A stretch of DNA of 64,000 bases from Chondrosia reniformis. Lineage: Eukaryota; Porifera; Demospongiae; Chondrillida; Chondrillidae. Below, piece after piece: positions 1-9,934 of this stretch (positions are counted from its first letter, which is position 1; the number at the start of each line of letters is the position of its first letter). The notes beneath the pieces are model-generated. The model saw only the letters and a program-made list of their open reading frames with translations. It did no database searches and was not told the DNA's origin. The translations under genes and the position numbers were made by a program. The stretch lies in contig OX359197.1 in the NCBI GenBank assembly GCA_947172415.1, forward strand, positions 6,573,673 to 6,637,672, in the 5' to 3' direction.

Positions 1-1
1 G

Positions 2-841
2 CAAAAGAAGTTTAAGGGTAGCTACAACACTAATGATGACCTATGGGTGAGCACTCCCACTAACACTCTACCTGGACAGAACCAGCCATCTAATGATGGT
101 CAGGAGACCCCTGTCCCCCTGGGTAGGGAGCTAATGAGCCCTGGGGAGAGACCACAAACTCCTCCTCGAACTGAAGACAGAGAAAAGCCTCTAAATCCAC
201 AAGATGGTAGATACTTTACTTCAAGACAGTCTAATGGGGCCACTGGAACTACTGGTAGTCATTATGATTCTCTCCAACCACTATCCTCTCATCCAGACTT
301 TAGTGCTCAGCAAACATCTTGGAATCCTTATGCTGCGCCTCTCATCCATCAAGTAGGTGAGGATGGAAAAACAGCTAGTGATGAAACAGGAGTGGAAAAG
401 GGGAATTCCAGCCACCTGTATGAAGATCCCTATGTAGTGGATAGCAAAAAGCGTTCCAAATCAATGCCAACTCCGAAGATGGGTCCATCTGACTATGTCC
501 TTCCCAGTCCTGACAGACCATCAGAGTCTCCCTATTATCAGTTCGGAGAGACGCCTCAATATGCCAACACTTTGGACGCCAACCGCCTGAAATCTGTTGC
601 CAATGAACAGGAGAAGAGTGCTCTACAATATAGCAATATCAGCATGTCATCCAGTCTTAACAATGGATATGACACTCCTAAGAAGTTCCCTACACATTAC
701 AACTCCACCTCTGGGAGCAGCAACCTCCAGTCCTTCAACTACGAGATAATGTCACCAAAAAGTACGGGACATACTTCACCATTTATCTATGAATCCCAAC
801 CCATTCCTCTTGAAGGTGCTACAAGCAAGAAGCAAGAATGA
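2..841 (+). CDS. 3'-terminal exon of a protein with a multi-tyrosine docking tail
   Basis: The frame is open from base 2 and ends at a TGA at 839-841, so this is the last coding exon of a gene starting left of the window. The roughly 280 residues are polar, rich in Ser, Pro and Asn, with no membrane segment, as in a cytoplasmic tail or adaptor. Many tyrosines sit in recognisable SH2 contexts: YEDP, YVLP and YDTP (YxxP, Crk-like), YSNI (YxN, Grb2-like) and YEIM (YxxM, PI3K p85-like). Motif meanings come from known SH2 preferences; use in this protein is inferred. The upstream part is missing, so I cannot say whether it is a receptor tail or a soluble scaffold. No ATG start belongs in this exon. 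Confidence 0.75.
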   Translation, partial: QKKFKGSYNTNDDLWVSTPTNTLPGQNQPSNDGQETPVPLGRELMSPGERPQTPPRTEDREKPLNPQDGRYFTSRQSNGATGTTGSHYDSLQPLSSHPDFSAQQTSWNPYAAPLIHQVGEDGKTASDETGVEKGNSSHLYEDPYVVDSKKRSKSMPTPKMGPSDYVLPSPDRPSESPYYQFGETPQYANTLDANRLKSVANEQEKSALQYSNISMSSSLNNGYDTPKKFPTHYNSTSGSSNLQSFNYEIMSPKSTGHTSPFIYESQPIPLEGATSKKQE

Positions 842-1113
842 CTTCTCAATCTAAACATGGCAGGTCCATGTACACTGACAGTCTTTGAAGTGCATTAGTT
901 TCAAACCTATATGATAATTCTATGTATACAATAATATACACATACATGTCTACATATGTGCATATGTATATACTGTAGATGTAGTCTTAGTTTTGTTTAT
1001 GAGGAAATTAGATCAATTTAACTCCAATTTAATATAAGCCAACTAAATCAATGAAAACTACAATAATAATGGTATTAATTAGAGAACAACTGCCCGTGTT
1101 GTATAAGTCAGGT

Positions 1114-2460
1114 TCACTTGCTTCTCCCCAGCTTCTTAACTTCCTCATTATCTTGAGCATCTTTGTCAGCTATAGCCTTTTGTTCGGCCTCCAACTCCAG
1201 CTTGAATTTGGTTGCCAAATCACGTACATTTCTTCTTGCGTCTTTCAGGGTTGGGTTCTCCTGGAGGTATCCATACAAATCTTTCTGTGTCTCCATGATC
1301 TTAAGTCGGTAAATCCCACATACATCGTCAAGAGCTACCCATTGGGCATAGTATTCAATGGCTTGCTTTTTGAAAGCATTGCTGGTCCATACTTTAAGGC
1401 GTTTTGTTTCGGACATCTTCATTGCTCTTTCAATCATTTTCTGCATCTTCTCTTTGGCCAACTGCTCACAATGTGTCTGCATCTGTTTCCAGAACAATGC
1501 TGCCTTCATCATAACAGCTGATAGCTTTTGGAGACCTCCCATTGCACTATGGAGTGCTTCAATTGCTACCCCAGCTAATTCAGAATCATCTTTGCAGTTT
1601 TCAATTTTTTTGGTAAATTCAGCAATATCCTGGAGGGCACTTCGTCTGGCATCTCTCTGCTTCTTCATTTCTTCAAGGTGTTTCAGCTTCTCCTCTCTTG
1701 CATCTCTAGCTTGGTCATATTCTTGGTCTAAATCAAAGGCTTTAAGTCCTACAGGTGCTAGAAACGCATTTGCTATGCGCTTTAAAGGATTACTAGCGCT
1801 GGCTTCCTTTGCCTCCTGCTTAGCTTCTGCTTTTTTGAATTTTTCCTCATACAGGGCAAAGTCTTCTTCTGCAGCCTTCTTGCTTTCTTCAGCTCTCTTT
1901 TTATCAGCTTCAATTTCCTTCTCTTTCTTTTCAATTTCCTTCTTCCTCTCTTCTTCAGATCCCTTTGTCTGCATAGTTTTCTTCAAAGCAACTTCTACAT
2001 TCTTAGATTCATTATCAAAATCAGTGTGAAGCTGGTCAGCGGCTGTTGCCATGTCCTTAGCTATATCTGTCACTGCACTGAGTGTCTCTATAGCCATTTC
2101 TTCAAGGCCATCAAGAAGAAATTCATAGGTGCCTTGAAGATCACCAAGTATGCTGCTGGAGGCCTGTTTAAATTTGGCCACTGTGACAGCAGATTTGTCA
2201 CATAGCTTGGTAACATTGTATCCAATTTCTCTTATTTGAATCTGTAGATCGGTGTATCCAGCAACTCCATTGTAAGCAATACGTACAAAGTTTCCAACTC
2301 TCCCTAGGTCAGACACTAAAGCTGGAAGGTCTACGGATCCAAGGAGCAATCCTTTCTGTTTCACTACCACTTTGGAATGGCTAGGAGGGAGTTCTACGAT
2401 TGAGTAAGTTTCATCAAGTAGAACAACTTCTTTGCTACCTGTACCATCGTACTCTTCCAT
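1114..2460 (-). CDS. Intronless alpha-helical coiled-coil protein, unknown function
   Basis: One uninterrupted 448-codon frame from ATG (complement of 2458-2460) to TGA (complement of 1114-1116), with no splice needed. Residues about 1-60 look globular. About 85-150 are amphipathic helix, and about 165-215 are a highly charged Glu/Lys coiled coil. A short linker with SNPLKRIANAFLAP follows, then a second coiled coil (about 245-290) and further helices to the C-terminus. There is no signal peptide and no clear membrane segment. Two long helical arms joined by a less polar linker recall alpha-helical pore-former-like folds, but this is only an architectural impression. It is divergently paired with the coiled-coil gene at 2973-3890. 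I do not recognise the family. Confidence 0.8.
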   Translation of the reverse strand: MEEYDGTGSKEVVLLDETYSIVELPPSHSKVVVKQKGLLLGSVDLPALVSDLGRVGNFVRIAYNGVAGYTDLQIQIREIGYNVTKLCDKSAVTVAKFKQASSSILGDLQGTYEFLLDGLEEMAIETLSAVTDIAKDMATAADQLHTDFDNESKNVEVALKKTMQTKGSEEERKKEIEKKEKEIEADKKRAEESKKAAEEDFALYEEKFKKAEAKQEAKEASASNPLKRIANAFLAPVGLKAFDLDQEYDQARDAREEKLKHLEEMKKQRDARRSALQDIAEFTKKIENCKDDSELAGVAIEALHSAMGGLQKLSAVMMKAALFWKQMQTHCEQLAKEKMQKMIERAMKMSETKRLKVWTSNAFKKQAIEYYAQWVALDDVCGIYRLKIMETQKDLYGYLQENPTLKDARRNVRDLATKFKLELEAEQKAIADKDAQDNEEVKKLGRSK

Positions 2461-2972
2461 AATCTGCCAGTCACTTTTAAGATCTAGAGCGTTCTGATTT
2501 GCTAAATTCTGGTGGATGACTTGAGTTCTAGAACCAGGTCCTTTTATAGAGCCCCAAAAGCTCTTGCAAAGTTTTCCAAGAAACTATTATTTTAATATAC
2601 CAAGAAACAAGAAATGCTTACTCAGTTTCTAAGTAAAACCTCAGCTTACAATATTCAATTATATTGATCTAATTCTGTTGTGGTTTCAATTTAACTTGCA
2701 TTGCCAGTTATAATTTAAAAGTGACACCTTATATATATAATTATGAAACAGTACAAGTAAATATACAATTAGGTATTGAAATATATAAAATGGCAAATTG
2801 AAATAGCGTGTTCTTAGAAATTTGAATATACCCTATATATCTCTATAACTTGATATTCCAAGTACAAACAGAGAAGTGCGAGTATATATATACAGTGCAA
2901 GTTATATACATGTACGGCACGGGCACCTAGCTGTAACGGACTACATTGGACAGTGCAGATCCAGCTATAGGA
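2461..2972. promoter_or_regulatory. Shared divergent upstream region
   Basis: These 512 bases separate the start codons of two head-to-head intronless genes and must contain both 5' leaders and promoters. The region is AT-rich with several TATATA tracts (about 2730-2750, 2830-2845 and 2883-2893). No other coding potential is visible. The promoter role is inferred from arrangement only. Confidence 0.4.
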
Positions 2973-3890
2973 ATGGCAGATAAAAGTTTAACTAATGGAT
3001 TTGAATGTTTAAAACTGGTGTCGCAGGTCGTAACAGATTTACAAATCAATCCCAAAGCTGCTGAGATACAACTTGGTAGTATCAAAGCCATCGTTCCCAC
3101 TTATCTAGATCAAATAAAGGGTAAGGTACAGGAATTTGAGAACAAAAGCGAGGATTTGAAGCGCCGCGAATATCAGCTTGAAAGAAACATTAACGACAAA
3201 GAGCGTGAGCAAGATTCTCTTAGAAAGAAGAACCGAGACATAGAGGTTGATATAGCTCGTGAACGAGCACTCCTTTACGATTTTTCAGCAAGAAAGCGGA
3301 AAGCGGAGAGCGATAAGCAAGATGCGGAAAGTAAAAAGGATGCTGCCGTGGTTGGTACAGTTGGTGGCGCAGCAGCTGCGATCACTCTTGGAGTAATATT
3401 TCCCCCCAGTTTATTTATTACTGTTCCAACTGTTGCTGCTGTTGGTACAACGACAATCGTAGCTGCAGACAAGGAAATCAGTTCCTGTAGAGAGAGGATT
3501 TCGAGTCTGGAAAGGTCAATTAGTAGAAGCGAAGCAGATATTAGATCGAACAACACTAAAATAGACCGCAACAATGATGCTATCTCCGAGTTAAAGGTAC
3601 AGCAGACCAGATTAGTACAAGAGCGAGGGGAGTTAAGGGAAACAATTGTTTTCCTGCTGAAAGGAGTGGAATACTTTGAACTACTTAGAGTCGGTGTAGA
3701 AGGTGGAGAAAGCAAGACATCTACTTTGCAGAATATCGTAAAAAAGGTGAATGCTAAACAGAAGTTTAAGGTTTTCAGTAGCAAAGGCGGAGAGGTAGTA
3801 GTTAACTCCTTTGTTGAGGCCTGGAAGCAGGTGGAAAGCAAGCTATTAGACGGGGATGGCAGCAACTTTCTAGCTGTTAAATTTAATTAA
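2973..3890 (+). CDS. Intronless coiled-coil protein with a hydrophobic hairpin
   Basis: 305 codons from the first in-frame ATG (2973) to TAA at 3888-3890; upstream in-frame codons lack an ATG. Residues about 45-125 form a long charged coiled coil. About 125-165 is strongly hydrophobic, beginning VVGTVGGAAAAITLGVIF, with a Pro-Pro turn and a second hydrophobic run (TVPTVAAVGTTTIVAA). About 170-225 is a second coiled coil, then a compact C-terminal region. A hydrophobic hairpin between two antiparallel coiled coils is the layout of several membrane-inserting alpha-helical proteins, so membrane insertion is a reasonable guess, but no named family is recognised. It has no signal peptide, and its neighbour on the other strand is also intronless and coiled-coil. 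Confidence 0.8.
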   Translation: MADKSLTNGFECLKLVSQVVTDLQINPKAAEIQLGSIKAIVPTYLDQIKGKVQEFENKSEDLKRREYQLERNINDKEREQDSLRKKNRDIEVDIARERALLYDFSARKRKAESDKQDAESKKDAAVVGTVGGAAAAITLGVIFPPSLFITVPTVAAVGTTTIVAADKEISSCRERISSLERSISRSEADIRSNNTKIDRNNDAISELKVQQTRLVQERGELRETIVFLLKGVEYFELLRVGVEGGESKTSTLQNIVKKVNAKQKFKVFSSKGGEVVVNSFVEAWKQVESKLLDGDGSNFLAVKFN

Positions 3891-4196
3891 TTGAGCTAGG
3901 CATATATAGACATATATATAGCAGCAACATTATACACTAAAAGCTATAGGGCACCTATACTATTTTTGTCTAAACACACATATATAACTCAATCATGTTA
4001 ATTGTAATTGCTTATAGAGTGTGAATAATATATCTAAATTTTAATTCTTTATAAAATCGTGGCTACATGTAGAAGATTCACAAAAACACAGCTAGCTATA
4101 GCTGGTCCTCCACTATAGCTATATGATTCTATATAGTCTTCAAACCATGCACATCAAATAGGTATATATGAAGAGTACTGCACTACCTGGTAATTA
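3891..4196. other. Intergenic, no gene seen
   Basis: AT-rich spacer with TATATA tracts between the coiled-coil gene and the transposon's left end. It probably contains the 3' UTR of the upstream gene. Nothing else is supported. Confidence 0.5.
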
Positions 4197-4575
4197 GAGT
4201 AAGTGATTGAAATTCGGACACCAGGTCAAATCGGACACTTGTACAACTGCCTCTAAAGCCTAAACGAGGTTTCTTGTGCATGATCTCATACCCCGTGGTC
4301 CTGCTAATTTGCCGACCAACTTTGGTACGCTGAGCTTTAGCAACACGGGAGCAAAGCACCATTAACGACGATGTCCGGATATAGGGAACATCGGACATAT
4401 TAACTAAGCGTCGGACAAAAGCGATTTTCTTCTACTTAAGACTCATAAATTGCTCTCCTTACACTTAAAACTTATTCGAGAGCTTTACTAAGGTTTTGGA
4501 AACCAATTTAACGCCATGTGGGCGGTTAAGGCTGACTGGATGATGTCATTAAAATGGAGGGCGAAAGTTGTCGAT
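4197..4575 (+). repeat. Left terminal inverted repeat
   Basis: It matches the reverse complement of 8747-9125 over its full length with few differences; the inner edge shows GCGAAAGTTGTCGAT against GCGAAAATTATCGAT. Both copies carry the same incidental 71-codon frame. Confidence 0.85.
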
Positions 4576-4701
4576 TAGGTTTCTAAGCTGAAAATTAACC
4601 TTTAACCTGTACCGAAGTTTCTTCGAGCATTTACTACGCATGCGCAAAAGATTTGCATGCCTCCCTTGCGGTTTTTAACGTTTTTCATATGAAAATTTTC
4701 T

Positions 4702-5025
4702 GCTTGGTAGGTTAGTCCCAATTTTCTCACACTGCATCTAATCGTTTTGTTTAAATCATCTAACGGATTCCCATCTAACTGTAGATCCTAAAGGCTGTTT
4801 GTCACAAGTTAAGTCAGAGGTGTCTTTACTTGGTAGGTTAACAAAATAATCCTAATTTGTTCTTCACACTGCATGCCTCTAATAATTTTGTTTAAATTGT
4901 CTAAATGTAGATCCTATAAAGACTGTTTGTTGTTGTTTGTCACAAGTTAAGTCGGAGAGGTGTCTTTACTTGGTAGGTTAGAAAATTAGTCCTAATTGGT
5001 TCTTAACACTGCTTCTAATCACTAA
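4702..5025 (+). repeat. Tandem repeat inside the transposon, about 2.5 copies
   Basis: Unit marked by CTTGGTAGGTTA at about 4703, 4829 and 4969, giving periods near 127 and 140 bases. Shared blocks include GTCACAAGTTAAGTC and AGGTGTCTTTACTTGGTAGG. Subterminal repeats like this are often transposase-binding arrays; that role is inferred. Confidence 0.7.
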
Positions 5026-6005
5026 ACTTCACAACCCTTTCGTTCAAGCATAAAAAGATTTTATATAGGTTAATTCACAGCTCTTGATTGCAGGATAAAA
5101 AGAAGTTTTATTTTATGCATGCACATGCAACCTCAAATTAAACTTCACAATCAGTCTCTACATATTATTTGCATTGTGGGAAAACTAGCTGCCTGATATA
5201 TTGCTAATTAATTGTTGATCAGGGTCAAGAAACATCCACAAATATATATCAATGAAATCACCTTTTTAGTATAATTTCATAGTATAATGCTTCTAAACAC
5301 AATTTATTCCGAAAGAAATAATAAATATGCATAGAACGCAATCTGAAAATTAAGTCCCTTGAAATTAAGGAGCTATATGATATTACTATGACTACAAAGC
5401 ATGCATGTCATATGGTTAATTGTGACAACAGAAACGCAGGTGTTAAGGTTAATTCCCAGTCTGCGATTATCTTATTAATTTTACCAATATTCCATGCAGT
5501 CCATGAACTATCTGGTCATTACTATATTATACAAATCATTGACAATTAAAACTCTGCCAAGGACTCAGCATTATACTGCATGCACTTTCATTTTTGGGGT
5601 GCCACAGGTGCCCCAATATTGTTTTCATAAATTATGTTAACGTATGGCTTCCTGTTCGTAACCTTGTATATATCTATCACCAAAATGGTGGACGTTCGGC
5701 TGGCTTTCGTTTTCTAGCTTAAAACTATAGCTTTCTCTTCCTTAGCGTCGAACATTAAACGAACGAAAAGGATTTAGAAACCACCTTTACTTATATTATG
5801 TAATGTAAAGCCTGCGTAAAAACGTTTTCTACAAGATATAGCCTTGAAAAATTTAAGGCAATCAAGCGACGGCCAGATGCGGTTAACCGGACATCTAAAA
5901 ACTACATATAAGCCAAGTGGTTCGAGTTTGCTGGGGGCGCAAGGTGCCCCACAAGTTTTTTAAACTCGATCGAACTACTTGTTTGTTTAAACATTTGTTT
6001 TTTAG
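5026..6005. other. Transposon interior without coding potential
   Basis: AT-rich sequence with no usable frame. A short inverted repeat, GGGGTGCCACAGGTGCCCC, lies near 5597, and a related GGTGCCCCAC occurs near 5942. A likely splice acceptor (TTTTTTAG) lies just before 6006. Confidence 0.5.
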
Positions 6006-6785
6006 ATGTTACCTCTTAGCCAAAGAGTGCTGTATTCCAATTCTGCATGTGAAGTAGAGCATAAGCCTCTAAATGTGTTGCCATCTAGGCAAGGACGTGA
6101 TAAAGCATGGGATTCCAAAAAGCTAGAAAGAGCTGTTAAGGCTGTTTGTTGCGATGGAGCCACTATATACGACAAGCTGCCGAAGCTTATGGTATCCCGA
6201 AGAGTACGCTTGATGACCGAATTAGTGGAAAGATACTTGGTGGTGGTACAAATTCAAGGTACCTAACTGATGATGAAGAACAGGAACTTGTGTCCTTTAT
6301 CATTGGTTGTGCCACTATTGGGTATGCAAAGACGGTAAAGGAGATTCTTGCGGTAGTTCAGCGGATTCTGGCAGCTCGAGGGACTTATCGTCCTATTTCT
6401 TATGGTTGGTGGGAAGCCTTCAAAAAGAGGCACCCTAATCTCTCCCTTATAGGATCCCTGCTTCCTTATCAAAGCCAAGGGCAATGGCCTCAAACAGGGC
6501 TGTATTAGATCATTATTTTGATCTTTTAGAAGAAACGTTAGTAGAAAATAATATGAAAGACATGCAGTCCTTGCCAAATCTATAACATGGATGAAAGCGG
6601 TATGCCTCTTGCGCCTAAGCCTTTAGAGACAATTCATGAAAAAGGAACAAAAAAACGCATTTACCATGACATCTTCAGCGAAGACCCAAATTACCATTGT
6701 AACATGTGTAAACGCTGCAGGGCAATGTTTGCCCCCCATGCATATAAGTGGGTAGTATTTGGAGGCAGGACAAATAACAGCACCT
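6006..6785 (+). pseudogene. pogo/Tigger-type transposase, N-terminal and early DDE remains
   Basis: Three frames together read like a CENP-B/pogo-type transposase. A helix-turn-helix segment contains EAYGIPKSTLDDRISGK. It is followed by the usual LTDDEEQELVSF and GYAKT region (about 6170-6400), the first catalytic block NMDESGMPLAPKP (about 6583-6625), and ITIVTCVNAAGQCLPPM (about 6690-6742). Frame changes are needed near 6150-6170, before 6583 and near 6690, and the frame reading the last block hits a stop soon after it. The next block of the domain is on the opposite strand (6786-6990). This copy cannot make an active transposase. Confidence 0.8.
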
Positions 6786-6990
6786 AGCTGCTCCTCAGCG
6801 GCCATTGTAATGGCCTCAGGGGAATAATGAGAGGTATGGCCATCAAGTAAGATGAGTAATGGCCTTACAGGTGGTGCATAACGCAAAAAATGCCTCTTGA
6901 ACCACTTCTCAAAGAGGTGTTGGTCCATCCAGCCTTTCCCTGAAAGACCATATATGGTTCCAGGTACTTCTATTGTTAGTTCAGGTCTCA
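6786..6990 (-). pseudogene. Inverted transposase block carrying the second catalytic Asp
   Basis: On the minus strand this reads PGTIYGLSGKGWMDQ, then LFEKWFKRHFLRYAPP and RPLLILLDGHTSHYSPEAI, the standard pogo/Tigger block with the second catalytic Asp in LLDGHTSHY. It should follow the QCLPPM block of 6006-6785 on the same strand, but here it runs head-on towards it. A local inversion is the simplest explanation; two opposed, separately truncated copies are possible. Confidence 0.75.
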
Positions 6991-7076
6991 GTTGCTTCCA
7001 ATCCCAAATCTATACATGTGCATGTACATATATATCTATAGTATGTCTTTGTAACTCCTTTTTGTAGTTACTATGT

Positions 7077-8264
7077 TGGCCTGATGGGTGTGACAAAGAA
7101 AAAGGCTCCTTCCACCACCCTTAGGGGTGGACGGAATGTCTCCATCAGAGGTGTCCTAAAACAGAAGAATGGTGTTGCCGGTAAGGAGAAAAACCTGCTT
7201 GCATATATATAAAGCATACAAAGCTTTTGTTTATATAATTGGATCGTGATCAAGTGATCAGTTCTTGGATGTATATATATACAATTTAGGTTTAGTGAGT
7301 TTTGTATAAAATGACCAGTTTCTGATAAATAATATAGATGTTGACCAGGAGGGTGAACTATATAAGGCTACAGCAATCGAGGTTTCATGTGAAACTGATG
7401 AATCTGAATATACATCAGCAACATGGTGGCAAAAGGATTTAGATTTGACATCACAGGAGCGAGAAATACTGCTTTCTGGGTAAGAATTAAATGATCGTAT
7501 CATTAATGCAGGACAGAAGCTGTTGAAAAATCAGTTTAATCATATTCATAGGTTCCAAAGCACTCTTTTAGGATATCGGCTGAAATTTGAGCCAATATCA
7601 GTAAAGTTAGACAGTGTTCAGATATTTCATACAGGTATATGATTGACTGTATATATGTGACATTGTGTAAATTATACTCATGCATGCAGTCCTGCATTTT
7701 GTGTTATATATATTTTATATAGGAAGTATAAAATCACTGGATTTGCATCTCAACAGTTGGTAGTAGAGGAATGATCCATGTTATGGACAGTCTAGGAACT
7801 TCTCTGCCCCTGAACAGAAAGAGTTTTGCAAATTTGCAAAGCCTATTCTGTTGCTCCATCAAGTTCTCTGAAGGTCAAAAAGCTCTCAGTTCAGCAACAA
7901 CAAGGTGCAGTGGACTGTGGGGTGTACTGCATTGTATATGCAACCAAAACCTGCCTTGGAAATGATGTCACAAGTGTTGCTTTTGATCAAAAGAGAGCAC
8001 GTAAACATTTGTTCCAGTGTTTTCAAGATGGCAAAATGAATGCATTTCCTAGAAGCCCCATGCAGAACTGTTCAGCGAACTGTTAGCAAAATACAGAGTT
8101 TCAAACTCTACTGTGTATGCAGAATGCCTGCAGACTACGATACTGAAATGGTACAATGCAGTGGATGTTGTAAACGCTGGTATCACTTTTCATGTGTGGG
8201 TGTGAAGTATCCAGTCCCTGAGATGTGGAAGTGCTCAAAATGCAAGCCTGCTGAATTTTTATGA
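7077..8264 (+). pseudogene. Broken Ulp1-type (C48) protease with C-terminal PHD finger
   Basis: A basic N-terminal piece (VTKKKAPSTTLRGG, about 7089-7130) is followed by a protease domain spread over several frames. ELNDRIINAGQKLLKNQF begins just after an in-frame TAA at about 7480, then VQIFHTG, then MIHVMDSLGTSLPL (about 7771), then a frame change and the DCGVYCIVYA block with the catalytic-type Asp and Cys (about 7913-7942). Another frame change leads to a PHD finger (LYCVCRMP...MVQCSGC...WYHFSC...WKCSKC, about 8107-8253) with its C4HC3 ligands intact. Ulp1/PHD proteins of this kind are encoded by DNA transposons in many invertebrates. At least one stop and two frameshifts make it non-functional. 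Confidence 0.75.
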
Positions 8265-8380
8265 CTTAACCTTTCAATAGTAGACTGTTTTTGCTTAGCT
8301 ATAACAAACAGAAACTATTATGTAAACTTATACTTTCTTACTTTATTTTGACTTTGACAGTGGCCAAAATTGCTTTTTAG

Positions 8381-8430
8381 TAATTGTGAGTGCCGCCGGC
8401 ACTGCGATTTTTACTGGCGGCGTTCACAAT
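8381..8430. repeat. GC-rich imperfect hairpin
   Basis: AATTGTGAGTGCCGCC pairs with GGCGGCGTTCACAATT across an 18-base loop. It lies just downstream of the PHD-finger stop inside the transposon and could be the end of a nested element. Confidence 0.5.
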
Positions 8431-8615
8431 TGTGTGTTTGCAAAGATTGAAAATGTTTAGCTATATTCCTGCAAAATAAGCATGAATTAAATTATTCATG
8501 GTCCAAACTGGATAGAAATGCAGTGTATATATATCAACTGCAGTTTGTTCTTCTCTAGCAAAATAGCTTATGTATATATATATGACTGTTGCGAAACCTA
8601 AAACTGCTAGGGTAT

Positions 8616-8659
<44 letters not shown>

Positions 8660-8722
8660 ATTGGCGGGTGAACAATCCGATATTTGGCGAATTCTGCTTC
8701 GCAGTGGTAGGAAGAGCCGACA

Positions 8723-8776
8723 TCATTAAAATGGAGGGCGAAAATTATCGATAATTTTCGCCCTCCATTTTAATGA
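8723..8776. repeat. Perfect 54-bp palindrome at the right TIR inner edge
   Basis: The sequence is self-complementary without a spacer, centred on TATCGATA (centre between 8749 and 8750). Its right half is the inner end of the right TIR; its left half is a second, inverted copy of those bases. The left TIR has no such extra copy. Confidence 0.9.
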
Positions 8777-9125
8777 CGTCATCCAGTCAGCCTTAACCGC
8801 CCACATGGCGTTAAATTGGTTTCCAAAACCTTAGTAAAGCTCTCGAATAAGTTTTAAGTGTAAGGAGAGCAATTTATGAGTCTTAAGTAGAAGAAAATCG
8901 CTTTTGTCCGACGCTTAGTTAATATGTCCGATGTTCCCTATATCCGGACATCGTCGTTAATGGTGCTTTGCTCCCGTGTTGCTAAAGCTCAGCGTACCAA
9001 AGTTGGTCGGCAAATTAGCAGGACCACGGGGTATGAGATCATGCACAAGAAACCTCGTTTAGGCTTTAGAGGCAGTTGTACAAGTGTCCGATTTGACCTG
9101 GTGTCCGAATTTCAATCACTTACTC
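8747..9125 (-). repeat. Right terminal inverted repeat
   Basis: Reverse-complement partner of 4197-4575 with the same length, followed by TA. It ends CAATCACTTACTC. Confidence 0.85.
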
Positions 9126-9892
9126 TATTAATTATAACACGCATACACACACATGCACAATTGCACAAACACAATGTCATGTAATATATAAATGAAAGAA
9201 GTGCATGGAATAGAATTGAGGCTTTTTAATTTATTACAGACTATTAAAGCAATAAGCATGTAGGAAATGTATATATATATTATTTTTTTCATGCTGAAGG
9301 AAAATCAGATAGCTATTTTCGACAACTGACTCAGCAGAACTGACCATGGTCAATAAATTATTGCTATAAAATTCTGGGTGTGAATATATTATAGCCGCAT
9401 CTTGCATGGCGTGTGATTCCCTGCATGTGTGCGTATAGGATGTATATAGGGGAAAGGACCGACCGTATCGCGGGGTAACCACTAAGTGCCACTATAACCC
9501 AAGAATTACACTTTTCTTCTGAAGAAGTAAGACCGAGTATATATATAGAAGACGACTTTAGAAGAATGATATATCTAGATTTGAGTCATGTATATGATAA
9601 CTTTGTTTCGCAGCGGAATCGTGTGGCATTGTTGGTAGAAATATCTTAGATGTAGACCACGTATACGTAGATGATTGTAGAATCTACATTTATACTTAGT
9701 CTATTATAGCATAGAAACTTCATATGTGACTAATATAAATACTATTAGCCTTTCATTTATTATTATGTATAACATGATTTAGCAGTTCAGGAATGTACTG
9801 TGAACTAGTTGGGGGCGCTGTGAAGACTTTCTTGCTTTCAATACTTCTTTGGCTAATCAAATGTACATTTACAAGTTAGTCTTAAATTTATA

Positions 9893-9934
<42 letters not shown>

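Larger units (their letters stand above)
4197..9125. mobile_element. Decayed DNA transposon with 379-bp TIRs and TA flanks
   Basis: A 4.9-kb unit bounded by near-identical inverted repeats starting GAGTAAGTGATTGAAATTCG, each flanked outside by TA, the target duplication expected of Tc1/mariner/pogo elements. Inside are pogo/Tigger-type transposase remains (6006-6990) and a broken Ulp1-PHD gene (7077-8264), both with frameshifts or stops. Internal sequence also contains a tandem repeat (4702-5025) and hairpins. The pogo remains fit the TA flank; the Ulp1/PHD unit is typical of other DNA-transposon superfamilies and may be captured or nested. The element appears immobile on its own. Outer ends were set by base-by-base comparison of the two termini. 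Confidence 0.8.

Noticed and set aside
1358-2029. 223-codon plus-strand frame
   Set aside because: Mirror of the coiled-coil gene on the minus strand; its Ser/Phe-rich composition is the antisense of Glu/Lys codons.
3275-3865. 196-codon minus-strand frame
   Set aside because: Antisense shadow of the hydrophobic-hairpin gene.
4183-4398. 71-codon frame starting MSDVPYIRTSSLM on the minus strand, repeated at 8924-9139 on the plus strand
   Set aside because: Both lie inside the transposon TIRs and are the same sequence in inverse; there is no domain. They are incidental to the repeat.
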